A DNA stretch of 48,714 bases from Burkholderiales bacterium (GCA_947463885.1 CANHUQ010000003.1:1-48714); one strand, 5' to 3'; counted from the stretch's first letter, positions 37,089-45,462 are shown. Notes: a model not told the origin generated them from the sequence alone. Made by a program: numbers and translations.

Positions 37089-37865
37089 ATGCTTCGAATC
37101 GTTTCGCTCAACCTCAATGGCATTCGTTCGGCCTTTCGCAAGGGTGCCTACGAGTGGCTGGCCGCGCAGCAGGCCGACGTGATCTGCGTGCAGGAAGTCA
37201 AAGCCCAGGCAGACGACCTGGACGAGACCATGCGGGCGATCGACGGGGCCACCGGCCACTTTCATTTCGCTCAACAAAAGGGCTACAGCGGGGTGGGCGT
37301 GTATTGCCGCAGACAGCCTGATGCCGTGCGCATCGGGTTTGGAAGCGAGGAGTTCGACGCTGAGGGCCGTTATGTGCAGGCCGACTTCGGTGCACTCTCC
37401 GTGGTCTCGGTGTATGTGCCTTCGGGCTCTTCATCCCCCGAACGCCAGGAGGCCAAGTTTCGCTTCATGGGTCAGTTCGACGCCCATCTGAAGACCTTGC
37501 GCGCTAGCGGTCGCGAAGTGGTGTTGTGCGGAGACTGGAACATCGCACACAAGGAAATCGACCTGAAAAACTGGCGCTCCAATCGCAAAAATTCAGGCTT
37601 TTTGCCTGAAGAACGCGATTGGCTCTCGCAACTGTTTGATGGCCACGGATTCGTTGATGTGTTCCGTACACTCGATCCGAACCCCGAGCGCTACACTTGG
37701 TGGAGCAACCGCGGCCAGGCCTGGGCGAAGAACGTCGGATGGCGCCTTGACTACCAGATTGCCACCCCAGGCATTGCTCAGGCGGCCCTGCGCAGTGACA
37801 TCTACATCGCACAGCGCTTCAGCGATCATGCGCCGCTGACACTCGATTACGACTACACCCCTTAG
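37089..37865 (+). CDS. xth: exodeoxyribonuclease III family AP endonuclease
   Basis: 258 aa from ATG 37089. Endonuclease/exonuclease/phosphatase fold: SLNLNGIRSAF (metal-binding Asn), CVQEVKAQ (metal Glu), GDWNIAHKEIDLKN (Asp and Asn of the active site), GWRLDYQIAT and SDHAPLTLDY (catalytic His). It cuts DNA 5' of abasic sites in base-excision repair. An upstream ATG at 37068 is in frame and would overlap the pyrE start codon on the other strand; neither start has a visible Shine-Dalgarno. Consistent with a base-excision role alongside the SMUG gene elsewhere in the window. Confidence 0.95.
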   Translation: MLRIVSLNLNGIRSAFRKGAYEWLAAQQADVICVQEVKAQADDLDETMRAIDGATGHFHFAQQKGYSGVGVYCRRQPDAVRIGFGSEEFDAEGRYVQADFGALSVVSVYVPSGSSSPERQEAKFRFMGQFDAHLKTLRASGREVVLCGDWNIAHKEIDLKNWRSNRKNSGFLPEERDWLSQLFDGHGFVDVFRTLDPNPERYTWWSNRGQAWAKNVGWRLDYQIATPGIAQAALRSDIYIAQRFSDHAPLTLDYDYTP

Positions 37866-37900
37866 GCGCCGCAATACGGCTGACGCGCCATCGCCCGCGC

Positions 37901-37931
37901 ACACCACACCACACCACACCAATGATGGTGT
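37901..37931 (+). repeat. ACACC tandem repeat with adjoining hairpin
   Basis: Four exact copies of ACACC (37901-37920) end inside a small hairpin, ACACCA-ATGA-TGGTGT (37916-37931). This lies directly before the AGGAG of the binding-protein gene at 37945. The repeat unit of 5 and its position in the leader could alter expression if the copy number changes; this is inference. Confidence 0.8.
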
Positions 37932-37944
37932 CCAGGAGACCTTG

Positions 37945-38940
37945 ATGACAACACGCCACTTTCCCCATCGCCGCGCGCTGCTTGGCGCTGCCTTCGCCTC
38001 CTGCGTCATGGCGCCGGTTCCAGCGATGGCCCAGGATGCATGGCCCAACCGGCCGGTCAAGCTGATCGTGCCGGGAGGCGCCGGCAGCGGCACCGATATC
38101 GTTGCGCGTGTGTTTGCCGAGTCGTTCAGCACGACGTTCAAGCAGCCATTCATCGTCGACAACAGAGCAGGGGCCAATGGCATGCTCGGTTCCCAGATGG
38201 CCGCCAAGGCGCCGGCAGACGGATACACCCTGCTGTTCACCTACGCAGCGGCGCAGGTCGTGAATCAAAGCCTGTACGAAAAAGCTGGCTACGATGGCGC
38301 CAAGGATTTTGCTGCCATTGCTCAGATCGGTTCCGGCGGCAACTATCTGGTCGTGCCGGCTGCGTTTCCGGCCAACGATCTCAAAAGCTTTATTGCACAC
38401 GTGAAATCCCGCCCGACTGACGAACTCGCTTACGGGTCATGGGGCATCGGTTCAGGGGGGCATTTGAGCATGGAGGCGCTCAATCAGCAGGCAGGCATCC
38501 GGATGCGTCATGTGCCCTACAAGTCCACTGCAGCGGCCAATCAGGACCTGCTCGCCGGGCACATTCAGGTGGCTTTTTCTGCAACCGCCTCGGCGTTGCC
38601 GCTGATTCAGGCGGGCCGCCTCAAGGCGCTCGCCGTCAGCGGCCCACACCGCGTGCCGCTGACTCCAGAGGTCGCCACCATGTCCGAGCAAGGGGTGAAG
38701 TTCGATGTCGCAGCATGGTATGGCGTCTTCGCGCCTGCCGGCACACCTCGTGCCGTCGTGGATCGGATGAACCGGGAAATCAATCGCATCATCGCCGACC
38801 CGGCCAACGCCGAGCGCTGGAAGACGATGGGATTTTCTCAGATGCCCTTGCGCACGCCTGAGGAATTTGCAAAGCAGGTGCGCGAAGACATCCGCGACTG
38901 GGGGGACGTGGTGCGCAAGGGCGACATCAAGCCGGAGTGA
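37945..38940 (+). CDS. Bug-family tripartite tricarboxylate-type periplasmic binding protein
   Basis: 331 aa from the ATG at 37945, with GGAG six bases upstream. Signal peptide (RR then hydrophobic 12-28, AMA-QD cleavage near 30). The mature protein starts WPNRPVKLIVPGGAGSGTDIVAR, the Bug hallmark, and carries FIVDNRAGANGMLGSQ, ADGYTLLF, HVPYKSTAAANQDLLAGHIQ and ALAVSGPHRVPLTPEV. Bug proteins bind small carboxylates or aromatic acids for TctAB-type or other transport; no tctA/tctB gene is nearby, so it is an orphan, as is common in Burkholderiales. Ligand unknown. Confidence 0.93.
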   Translation: MTTRHFPHRRALLGAAFASCVMAPVPAMAQDAWPNRPVKLIVPGGAGSGTDIVARVFAESFSTTFKQPFIVDNRAGANGMLGSQMAAKAPADGYTLLFTYAAAQVVNQSLYEKAGYDGAKDFAAIAQIGSGGNYLVVPAAFPANDLKSFIAHVKSRPTDELAYGSWGIGSGGHLSMEALNQQAGIRMRHVPYKSTAAANQDLLAGHIQVAFSATASALPLIQAGRLKALAVSGPHRVPLTPEVATMSEQGVKFDVAAWYGVFAPAGTPRAVVDRMNREINRIIADPANAERWKTMGFSQMPLRTPEEFAKQVREDIRDWGDVVRKGDIKPE

Positions 38941-38945
38941 TCAAG

Positions 38946-38960
38946 AGCTCGCTGCGAGCT
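38946..38960. terminator. possible hairpin between converging genes
   Basis: AGCTCG-CTG-CGAGCT is a tight hairpin in the 22-base gap between the binding-protein gene and the converging M48 peptidase gene, followed on the plus strand by GCTTATTT. A weak bidirectional terminator is possible; no clear T-run. Confidence 0.3.
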
Positions 38961-38962
38961 GC

Positions 38963-39925
38963 TTATTTCGATGACGGGCTGCCTGTAGGACCCGTATCAC
39001 TGCGTGGGTCATCTGCCGACGCACGTCGGGTTCGTTCATACAGGGGCATGACCTTGGGTTGGGCCTCTCGCAGCGTGTCGATACGCGTGGAATGCGAAGG
39101 GTGCGTCGACAGGAACTGTGGCGGCTCGCCCTTGGAGGCGGCGCCCATCTTCTGCCATAGGGTCACCGCTGCCCGGGGGTCGTAGCCCGCCCGTGCGGCG
39201 ATGTCCATGCCGACCAGATCGGCTTCGGTTTCGTCGCCACGGCCGAACTTCAGCAGCGTGAGCTTGGAGCCCTGCGAGGCGATCACCCCGCCCAGATCAC
39301 CGTAGCCGAGGATTTGCGAAAAGACCGATGCCCCGATGGTGATGCCTTGAGCCAGCTTTTGCTGGCCAGCCCGTTGACGCGAATGCTCGAGCAATGCATG
39401 CGCCATTTCGTGACCCATGATCATGGCCACTTCGTCATCGGTGAGCTTGAGCTTGTCCAGAATGCCCGTGAAAAAGACGATCTTGCCGCCAGGCATCACG
39501 AAGGCGTTCACCTGCGGTGACCCGATGAGATTGACTTCCCAGCGCCACGCATCCGACCGATCACTGAAGCGGTGCGTATAGGGAATCAGGCGCGCGGCAA
39601 TCGCTTGCAGGCGCTGGCGCTGAGGAAATTCCTCTGGCGCGAGCGCGCGCTGCGACTGTGCCTGCTGCAGCAGCTTGCGGTATTGCAGGACGGCATCTTT
39701 CTCGAGTTGCTCGGACGAAGCCAGCGATGCAAGTTTGCTGCGCTTGGGTACCGCAATGCCCTCAGGCTCCGACAGGGCCTGCTTGCGCCGCTGCTCGGCT
39801 TCATCGGCGCGCTCCTTGGCCAACTGCTGCTGTGCATGGGCAGCAGGTGCGTACAGCATGAGTCCGGGCACCGCTGCACCGAGCAGCGTTCCCCAGCATG
39901 CAAGAGCAAATAGCAGATGTTTCAT
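38963..39925 (-). CDS. M48-family metallopeptidase, exported
   Basis: 320 aa from ATG 39925 (the open frame extends 12 codons into the upstream dyad, not preferred). Sec signal peptide (AHA-Q near residue 31), then a Gln/Ala-rich helix. Zinc site HEMAH (172-176) with third ligand Glu232 in DETEADLVGMDIAARAGYDP, and the M48 segment VNAFVMPGGKIVFFTGILD. A periplasmic protease of the LoiP/BepA-like group that probably degrades or assists outer-membrane proteins. A 50-base nested dyad lies just upstream. It diverges from the AmpG-type permease. Confidence 0.9.
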   Translation of the reverse strand: MKHLLFALACWGTLLGAAVPGLMLYAPAAHAQQQLAKERADEAEQRRKQALSEPEGIAVPKRSKLASLASSEQLEKDAVLQYRKLLQQAQSQRALAPEEFPQRQRLQAIAARLIPYTHRFSDRSDAWRWEVNLIGSPQVNAFVMPGGKIVFFTGILDKLKLTDDEVAMIMGHEMAHALLEHSRQRAGQQKLAQGITIGASVFSQILGYGDLGGVIASQGSKLTLLKFGRGDETEADLVGMDIAARAGYDPRAAVTLWQKMGAASKGEPPQFLSTHPSHSTRIDTLREAQPKVMPLYERTRRASADDPRSDTGPTGSPSSK

Positions 39926-39931
39926 GGGCGC

Positions 39932-39981
39932 GAGAGTAGCAACGTGGTGCGGATGGGGCAACCATCCCCGCTGCTACACTC
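39932..39981. promoter_or_regulatory. nested inverted repeat in the M48-AmpG divergent gap
   Basis: Outer arms GAGAGTAGCA (39932-39941) and TGCTACACTC (39972-39981) pair with one mismatch; inner arms GGATGG (39951-39956) and CCATCC (39962-39967) pair perfectly around GGCAA. In the M48 transcript this would fold six bases before the ATG, where no Shine-Dalgarno is visible; as DNA it could be a regulator site for both genes. Confidence 0.4.
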
Positions 39982-40045
39982 CCTCGATCCGTGATGACCG
40001 ATCTTCGTCATCCGCCTGTCGGCCAGTCCTGGCCCGATCGCCACC

Positions 40046-41527
40046 ATGACGAACCCCACTCCTCGCGTGTCGCTCGCCCAGATCTTCGCTTCGCGGCGCA
40101 TGGCCGCCATGCTGGGTCTGGGGTTTGCCAGTGGGCTGCCGCTGGCGCTGTCCTCCGGCACGCTGCAGGCCTGGCTCACGGTCGAGGGGGTCGACATCAA
40201 GACGATCGGGTTTTTCGCCCTGGCCGGGTTGCCGTACACCTTCAAATTCGTCTGGGCACCGCTGCTTGATCGCTTCGAGCCGAAAATGCTCGGACGCCGC
40301 CGCGGCTGGTTGCTCATCACGCAACTGCTGCTAGCTGGCGCGTGCTGGGCCATGGCCAGCGCCGACCCTCGTACCTCCATCGTGGCGCTGGGCGCGCTTG
40401 CGGTGGCGGTGGCGTTTCTATCGGCCTCGCAAGACATTGTGTTCGATGCCTATCGTGCCGATCTGCTCGAGGCACCTGAGCGCGGGGCGGGTGCCGCGGT
40501 GTCGGTACTGGGCTATCGGCTGGCCATGCTGGTGTCTGGCGCACTGGCACTGATCCTGGCCGACCAATGGTTGGGCTGGCCAGCCACCTATCGGCTGATG
40601 GGGGCGTTGTTTCTGGTCATGGCAGGCATCACGCTGCTGGCGCCCCGCACCACCCTCGATGCCCAACCGTTGCGCAGCGATGCCCGCAGCGAATGGACCG
40701 GGTTCCTCTCCTTGCTGGTGGCTGGCGTGGTGGCCTGGTACGTCTGCCAGACCGTATTTGCGTCGTTGCTGCCCGCCAAACCCGATCGTTTCGTCAAGCT
40801 GGCCGCCGACACCGTCACGCTACTGACGGCCTTTGGCGCAGGACTGTGGGCGGCGCGTCGCGCGGGCTTTCCGTCATTCGTCGAGCCTTGGGACGCCTTC
40901 TTTACCCGTCGCCGTGCGCTGGCCCTGCTGGGTCTGATCGTGCTGTACAAGCTGGGCGATGCGTTTGCCGGCAGTCTGTCGACCACTTTCCTGATTCGCG
41001 GCGCGGGGTTTACCGCCACCGAGGTCGGGGCGGTCAACAAGGCGCTCGGCCTGATCGCCACGATCGTCGGTGCACTGGCGGGCGGGGCCTTGCTGGCCCG
41101 CACCGGGCTGTACAAGGCACTGATGTTGTTTGGCATCCTGCAGGCCGTGTCCAATTTCGGCTACTGGCTGATTGCCGTGAGCCCGAAGAGTCACACCCTG
41201 ATGGCCGCGGCAATCGGGGTGGAAAATCTGTGCGGCGGTCTGGGGACGGCGGCCTTCGTGGCTTTCCTCATGGGGCTGACCGACCGGCGCTTCTCGGCGG
41301 CGCAATATGCGCTGCTGTCGGCGTTGGCCGCAGTAGGCCGGGTGTACGTCGGACCCGCCTCTGGCGTGTTGGTTGAAGCCTTCGGCTGGCCGACCTTTTT
41401 TGTGCTGACCGTCTTCGCTGCTCTGCCCGGACTGGGCCTGCTATATTGGCTCAGGAAAGAAGTGATCGATATCGACGCCACGCAATCTGCGCGTGATGCA
41501 GATCAACCCCCGAAGGACACTGTATGA
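40046..41527 (+). CDS. ampG: AmpG-family MFS muropeptide permease
   Basis: 493 aa, about 12-14 hydrophobic segments. The start LGFASGLPLALSSGTLQAWL and the segments GLPYTFKFVWAPLLDR, SASQDIVFDAYRADLL and GYRLAMLVSGALALILAD are the AmpG signature. It imports anhydro-muropeptides released from peptidoglycan turnover, which in other bacteria also signals beta-lactamase induction. Its stop overlaps the transaminase start (ATGA at 41524-41527), an unusual partner. The direction is divergent from the M48 protease. Confidence 0.88.
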   Translation: MTNPTPRVSLAQIFASRRMAAMLGLGFASGLPLALSSGTLQAWLTVEGVDIKTIGFFALAGLPYTFKFVWAPLLDRFEPKMLGRRRGWLLITQLLLAGACWAMASADPRTSIVALGALAVAVAFLSASQDIVFDAYRADLLEAPERGAGAAVSVLGYRLAMLVSGALALILADQWLGWPATYRLMGALFLVMAGITLLAPRTTLDAQPLRSDARSEWTGFLSLLVAGVVAWYVCQTVFASLLPAKPDRFVKLAADTVTLLTAFGAGLWAARRAGFPSFVEPWDAFFTRRRALALLGLIVLYKLGDAFAGSLSTTFLIRGAGFTATEVGAVNKALGLIATIVGALAGGALLARTGLYKALMLFGILQAVSNFGYWLIAVSPKSHTLMAAAIGVENLCGGLGTAAFVAFLMGLTDRRFSAAQYALLSALAAVGRVYVGPASGVLVEAFGWPTFFVLTVFAALPGLGLLYWLRKEVIDIDATQSARDADQPPKDTV

Positions 41528-42888
41528 ACGACATGGCCCGTGCCCAGGATCTTCTGCAGGATGCTTCCCGCACCGCCGCTGGTGCTGGCCTTGAAGCGTT
41601 CTGGATGCCTTTCACCGCCAACCGGCATTTCAAGGCTGCGCCCCGCATGCTGTCCCGTGCAGAGGGCATGCACTACTACACACCCGAAGGCCGCCAGATC
41701 CTCGATGCGGTGGCCGGGCTGTGGTGTACCAACGCCGGGCATTGCCGCACACCCATTGTTGAGGCCATTCGCAAGCAGGCTGGCGAACTCGATTTCGCGC
41801 CGACCTTCCAGATGGGTCACCCGCTGGGGTTCGAGCTGGCCAACCGCCTGATGGGCATCCTGCCCGATGCATTCGGTCAGGCCTTCTTTTGCAACTCCGG
41901 CTCCGAGGCGGTCGACTCTGCACTCAAGATCGCGCTGGCCTACCACCGCATGCGCGGAGAAGGCCAACGCACACGCCTCATTGGACGCGAACGTGGCTAT
42001 CACGGCGTGGGGTTCGGTGGCATCTCGGTAGGCGGCATCTCCGGCAACCGCAAGCATTTCGGCGGACTGCTCGCGGGCGTCGATCATCTGCCTCACACCC
42101 ACAACCTCGAGCACAACGCGTTCACGAAAGGCCAGCCAGCCTGGGGCGCACATCTGGCCGACGATCTGGAAAAGATTCTCGCCTTGCACGATCCGTCCAC
42201 TGTGGCTGCGGTCATCGTCGAGCCGGTGGCCGGGTCCACTGGGGTACTGATCCCGCCGGTGGGTTATTTGCAGCGCCTGCGCGAGATCACCGCCAAGCAC
42301 GGCATCCTGCTGATCTTCGATGAGGTGATCACGGGCTTCGGTCGCCTGGGCTCGCCTTTCGCCGCGCAGCATTTCGATGTCGTGCCCGATCTGATGACCG
42401 TGGCCAAGGGCATCACCAGCGGCACGGTCCCGATGGGCGCCGTGTTTGCACGCAAGGGCTTGTACGAAGCCTTCATGCAGGGCCCCGAGAAAGCCATCGA
42501 ACTCTTCCACGGCTACACCTATTCCGCCCATCCGCTGGCCTGCGCTGCGGCGCTGGCCACACTCGATGTATACGAAGAAGAAGGGCTGTTGACCCGCGCG
42601 GCCACGCTCGCCTCGCATTGGGAGCAGGCGGTGCATTCGCTGCAAGACTGCCCTCATGTCATCGACGTGCGCAATATCGGACTGGTGGGCGCCATCGAGC
42701 TGGCTCCGCGCGCAGGTGAGCCGGGCACGCGGGCCTTCGATGCCTTCATCCGCGCGTTCCAGGACGAACATCTGCTGATTCGTGTGACCGGCGACATCAT
42801 CGCCTTGTCGCCGCCGCTCATTGTCAGCGCCGACCAGATCGACGATATCGTGGCCCGCTTGCGCCGCATCCTCACCCGCCTGGCGTAA
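41524..42888 (+). CDS. omega-amino acid (beta-alanine):pyruvate aminotransferase
   Basis: 454 aa, class III PLP aminotransferase. PLP lysine Lys295 in TVAKGITSG, Asp266 in IFDEVITGFGR, and CNSGSEAVDSALKIA for phosphate binding. The start FWMPFTANRHFKAAPRML and LWCTNAGHCRTPIVEAI are characteristic of beta-alanine:pyruvate transaminases. It would convert beta-alanine (or another omega-amine) and pyruvate into malonic semialdehyde and alanine. It is coupled to the AmpG gene by an ATGA overlap and precedes CoA-transferase genes. Related substrates such as GABA or taurine cannot be excluded. Confidence 0.9.
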   Translation: MNDMARAQDLLQDASRTAAGAGLEAFWMPFTANRHFKAAPRMLSRAEGMHYYTPEGRQILDAVAGLWCTNAGHCRTPIVEAIRKQAGELDFAPTFQMGHPLGFELANRLMGILPDAFGQAFFCNSGSEAVDSALKIALAYHRMRGEGQRTRLIGRERGYHGVGFGGISVGGISGNRKHFGGLLAGVDHLPHTHNLEHNAFTKGQPAWGAHLADDLEKILALHDPSTVAAVIVEPVAGSTGVLIPPVGYLQRLREITAKHGILLIFDEVITGFGRLGSPFAAQHFDVVPDLMTVAKGITSGTVPMGAVFARKGLYEAFMQGPEKAIELFHGYTYSAHPLACAAALATLDVYEEEGLLTRAATLASHWEQAVHSLQDCPHVIDVRNIGLVGAIELAPRAGEPGTRAFDAFIRAFQDEHLLIRVTGDIIALSPPLIVSADQIDDIVARLRRILTRLA

Positions 42889-42949
42889 TCGCTTTCGCCG
42901 CTCACATGGATTCAACCGGGGCCTTTGTCGGGCCCTTGTGGACGACAAC

Positions 42950-43633
42950 ATGATCGATAAGACGGTCAGCACCATGGCGCAGGCCATGGCTGGCGTAAAG
43001 GACGGTTCGACCGTACTCGTGGGGGGGTTCGGCGGCGCCGGGCAACCCATGGAACTCATTCACGCGCTGATCGAGCAGGGAGCCACCGACCTCACCGTGG
43101 TGGCCAACAACGCCGGCAATGGCGAGACCGGCTTGGCAGCACTACTGGCTGCAGGCCGAGTACGCAAGCTGATCTGTTCGTTCCCACGTTCGGCTGACTC
43201 GCAGATCTTTGACGGCCTGTATCGGGCAGGTCGCATCGAACTCGAACTCGTTCCACAGGGCAATCTGGCCGAACGCATGCGAGCGGCAGGTGCAGGCGTT
43301 GGTGCGTTCTACACCCCCACAGGATTCGGGACCGATCTGGCCGCGGGTAAAGAGACACGTCGCATCGACGGGCGTGACTACGTTCTGGAATTTCCGATCC
43401 GCGGGGACCTGGCCCTGATCAAGGCGCGCCAGGGTGATCGATGGGGCAACCTGGTCTATCGCAAGGCCGCGCGTAACTTCAACCCGATCATGGCCATGGC
43501 CTCTTCGTGTACCGTGGCCCAGGTCGAAGAGATCGTGCCGCTGGGCGCACTTGACCCCGAAGTGATCGTGACGCCGGGTATCTTCGTTACGCGAGTCATC
43601 CAGCTTCAATCGCCCGCCGAAGCCGCAGCCTGA
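42950..43633 (+). CDS. 3-oxoacid CoA-transferase, subunit A
   Basis: 227 aa from the ATG at 42950; the frame is open farther upstream into the transaminase gene without domain support. Class I CoA-transferase alpha subunit (ScoA/PcaI type): VLVGGFGGAGQPMELI, VVANNAGNGETGLAALL, ELVPQGNLAERMRAAGAG, FYTPTGFGT and NPIMAMAS. With subunit B it moves CoA from succinyl-CoA to a 3-oxoacid such as acetoacetate or 3-oxoadipate; the sequence alone does not separate these. The gene lies 61 bases after the transaminase. Confidence 0.93.
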   Translation: MIDKTVSTMAQAMAGVKDGSTVLVGGFGGAGQPMELIHALIEQGATDLTVVANNAGNGETGLAALLAAGRVRKLICSFPRSADSQIFDGLYRAGRIELELVPQGNLAERMRAAGAGVGAFYTPTGFGTDLAAGKETRRIDGRDYVLEFPIRGDLALIKARQGDRWGNLVYRKAARNFNPIMAMASSCTVAQVEEIVPLGALDPEVIVTPGIFVTRVIQLQSPAEAAA

Positions 43634-43723
43634 CCCGTTTCGCTTCGCACGCGGGCGGCTCTTGCGCCTGGCGCACGATGCACCTTGCTCTGTTCACGCC
43701 ACCCCTTTCTCACAGCAACCGAC

Positions 43724-44371
43724 ATGGCCTACGAAAAACGCTCCCGTGATGCGATCGCCGCGCGGGTTGCCCGCGACATACCGGAAGGCGCCTACGTCAA
43801 CCTCGGTATCGGGTTGCCCACGCTGGTGGCCAACCATCTGCCCATCGATCGCGAAATCGTCCTGCAAAGCGAGAACGGCATCCTGGGCATGGGGCCGGCA
43901 CCCGCTGCGGGCGCCGAAGACTGGGATCTCGTCAATGCCGGCAAGCAGCCGGTCACCTTGCTCAGCGGGGGCGCCTACTTCCATCATGCCGACTCGTTCG
44001 CGATGATGCGTGGCGGTCATCTCGACATCTGCGTGCTCGGTGCGTTTCAAGTGTCTGCCGCTGGCGACCTCGCCAATTGGCATACCGGAGCCCCGGATGC
44101 GATCCCCGCCGTGGGTGGGGCCATGGATCTGGCCATCGGCGCCAAGCAGACCTTTGTCATGATGGAACACGTGACCAAGTCGGGCGAAGCGAAGATCGTC
44201 GAGCGCTGCACGTATCCGCTCACCGGCATCGGATGCGTCAAGCGTATCTATACCGATCTGGCCACGATTGAGGTGTCGCCCACCGGACTCGTGGCGATCG
44301 ACTGGGTCGATGGGCTGTCGTTCGAGGAGCTGGCCCGTCTGACTCAAGCGCCACTCAGTCGACGTCAATGA
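43724..44371 (+). CDS. 3-oxoacid CoA-transferase, subunit B
   Basis: 215 aa from the ATG at 43724. Catalytic Glu50 in LQSENGILGMGP, plus YVNLGIGLPTLVANHLP, GGHLDICVLGAFQVS and GAMDLAIGAKQTFVMMEH, all typical of the beta subunit (ScoB/PcaJ type). Subunits A and B are separated by 90 bases without a visible ribosome binding site, which is unusual because they often overlap. The last codons and the stop lie in a 14-base tandem repeat, so the C-terminus reads LSRRQ. Confidence 0.93.
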   Translation: MAYEKRSRDAIAARVARDIPEGAYVNLGIGLPTLVANHLPIDREIVLQSENGILGMGPAPAAGAEDWDLVNAGKQPVTLLSGGAYFHHADSFAMMRGGHLDICVLGAFQVSAAGDLANWHTGAPDAIPAVGGAMDLAIGAKQTFVMMEHVTKSGEAKIVERCTYPLTGIGCVKRIYTDLATIEVSPTGLVAIDWVDGLSFEELARLTQAPLSRRQ

Positions 44372-44398
44372 GTCGACGTCAATGAATCGACGTCAGTG
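44357..44398. repeat. 14-bp tandem repeat x3 over the CoA-transferase stop
   Basis: AGTCGACGTCAATG occurs twice exactly (44357-44370, 44371-44384), then as AATCGACGTCAGTG (44385-44398). The stop codon (TGA, 44369-44371) is at the junction of the first two units, and the repeat runs into the leader of the next gene. It contains GACGTC palindromes. Likely a slippage-prone or recently expanded element. Confidence 0.9.
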
Positions 44399-44442
44399 AG
44401 CCGTCCAGTCGTATTCTCAATCACAACACCCGGGAGACCCGC

Positions 44443-44832
44443 ATGAGCACCACCGCTGAACTGATTGCCGAACTCAATGCCCTGGACGATCGCCGTGCCC
44501 AGGTGACCATCGCCAAAGACCGTGCGGCGATGGAGGCGCTGTTTGCCGCCGATCTGCGCTATGTGCATTCATCCGGGACCGACGAAGACAAGGCGACGTA
44601 TATCGAGCGCGCCTGCACCGGCTGGTACGACTACCGCGGGCTCCAGGCGCTTCGTCGCGAGTGGCGCGTCTATGGCGATGTCGCGTTGTGTCATGGCGAT
44701 GTGAAGATCGATGTCATCGCGCGTGGCACGCCCAAGCAGTTCACCAGTCGTTATTTGCAGGTCTGGCGTCGCGAGGCCGGCGCGTGGAAGCTCGCTGCGC
44801 TTCAGTCCACGCCACTGCCCCCTGCAGCCTGA
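44443..44832 (+). CDS. DUF4440 / SnoaL-like (NTF2-fold) protein
   Basis: 129 aa. NTF2-like cone: helix ELIAELNALDDRRAQ, then DRAAMEALFAADLRYVHSSG and DKATYIERACTG, followed by strands VALCHGDVKIDV and the closing RYLQVWRREAGAWKLAALQSTPLP, the typical C-terminal strand pattern. These proteins act as small isomerase/dehydratase-like enzymes or ligand binders; no specific substrate can be assigned. GGGAGA precedes the ATG by eight bases. It lies 25 bases before rutE. Confidence 0.8.
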   Translation: MSTTAELIAELNALDDRRAQVTIAKDRAAMEALFAADLRYVHSSGTDEDKATYIERACTGWYDYRGLQALRREWRVYGDVALCHGDVKIDVIARGTPKQFTSRYLQVWRREAGAWKLAALQSTPLPPAA

Positions 44833-44857
44833 TTCCTCTGCCTGACTTGTGCCGACC

Positions 44858-45448
44858 ATGATCGATTCCCACGCGCTCCAAACGCTTTTCACTGCCGCAC
44901 GCACCCAAAACGGATGGCTTGACCAACCCGTGAGTGATGCGCAATTGCGTGAGGTCTTCGACCTCATGAAAATGGCTCCAACCTCCATGAATACGCAACC
45001 CGCGCGTTTCGTGTTCCTGCGCACGGCGGCGGCCAAGGAGCGTCTGCGCCCGGCCCTGTCCCGAGGTAATGTGGACAAGACCATGACAGCACCGGTCGTG
45101 ACGCTCATTGCACACGATCTGCAATTTCACGAGCATCTGCCCCGCGTGTTTCCGCACGAACCTAACGCCAAGAACATGTTCGAGGGCGATGCGAACCGCG
45201 ACTTCCGCTCCACGTTTGCGTTTCGCAACGGATCGCTGCAGGGCGCCTACTTCATGATGGCCGCGCGAGCGGTCGGTCTGCAGGTCGGGCCGATGTCCGG
45301 CTTCGATGGTGCAAAAGTCGATGCGGAGTTTTTTCCGGACGGACGTTACCGGATCAATTTTCTGTGCAACCTCGGCCATGGCGACCCCTCCAAAGTCATG
45401 GAGCGTCTGCCGCGCTTTGCCTTTGAGGATGTCTGCAGCCTGCTGTAG
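44858..45448 (+). CDS. rutE: malonic semialdehyde reductase RutE-type nitroreductase
   Basis: 196 aa from the ATG at 44858, the same length as E. coli RutE; GTG nine bases earlier is a less likely start. FMN nitroreductase fold: TAARTQNGWLDQPVSD, LMKMAPTSMNTQPARFVFL and PMSGFDGAKVDAEFF are typical of the RutE/HadB-like group, and the C-terminus INFLCNLGHGDPSKVMERLPR is standard. It reduces malonic semialdehyde to 3-hydroxypropionate with NAD(P)H. The rest of the Rut pyrimidine pathway is absent, but the transaminase upstream could make the same aldehyde from beta-alanine. Confidence 0.9.
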   Translation: MIDSHALQTLFTAARTQNGWLDQPVSDAQLREVFDLMKMAPTSMNTQPARFVFLRTAAAKERLRPALSRGNVDKTMTAPVVTLIAHDLQFHEHLPRVFPHEPNAKNMFEGDANRDFRSTFAFRNGSLQGAYFMMAARAVGLQVGPMSGFDGAKVDAEFFPDGRYRINFLCNLGHGDPSKVMERLPRFAFEDVCSLL

Positions 45449-45462
45449 CGCCGCGTGTTCGG

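Noticed and set aside
41503-43059. 518-codon open frame on the minus strand opposite the transaminase gene
   Set aside because: The plus-strand transaminase is complete with its PLP lysine; the antisense product has no family resemblance.
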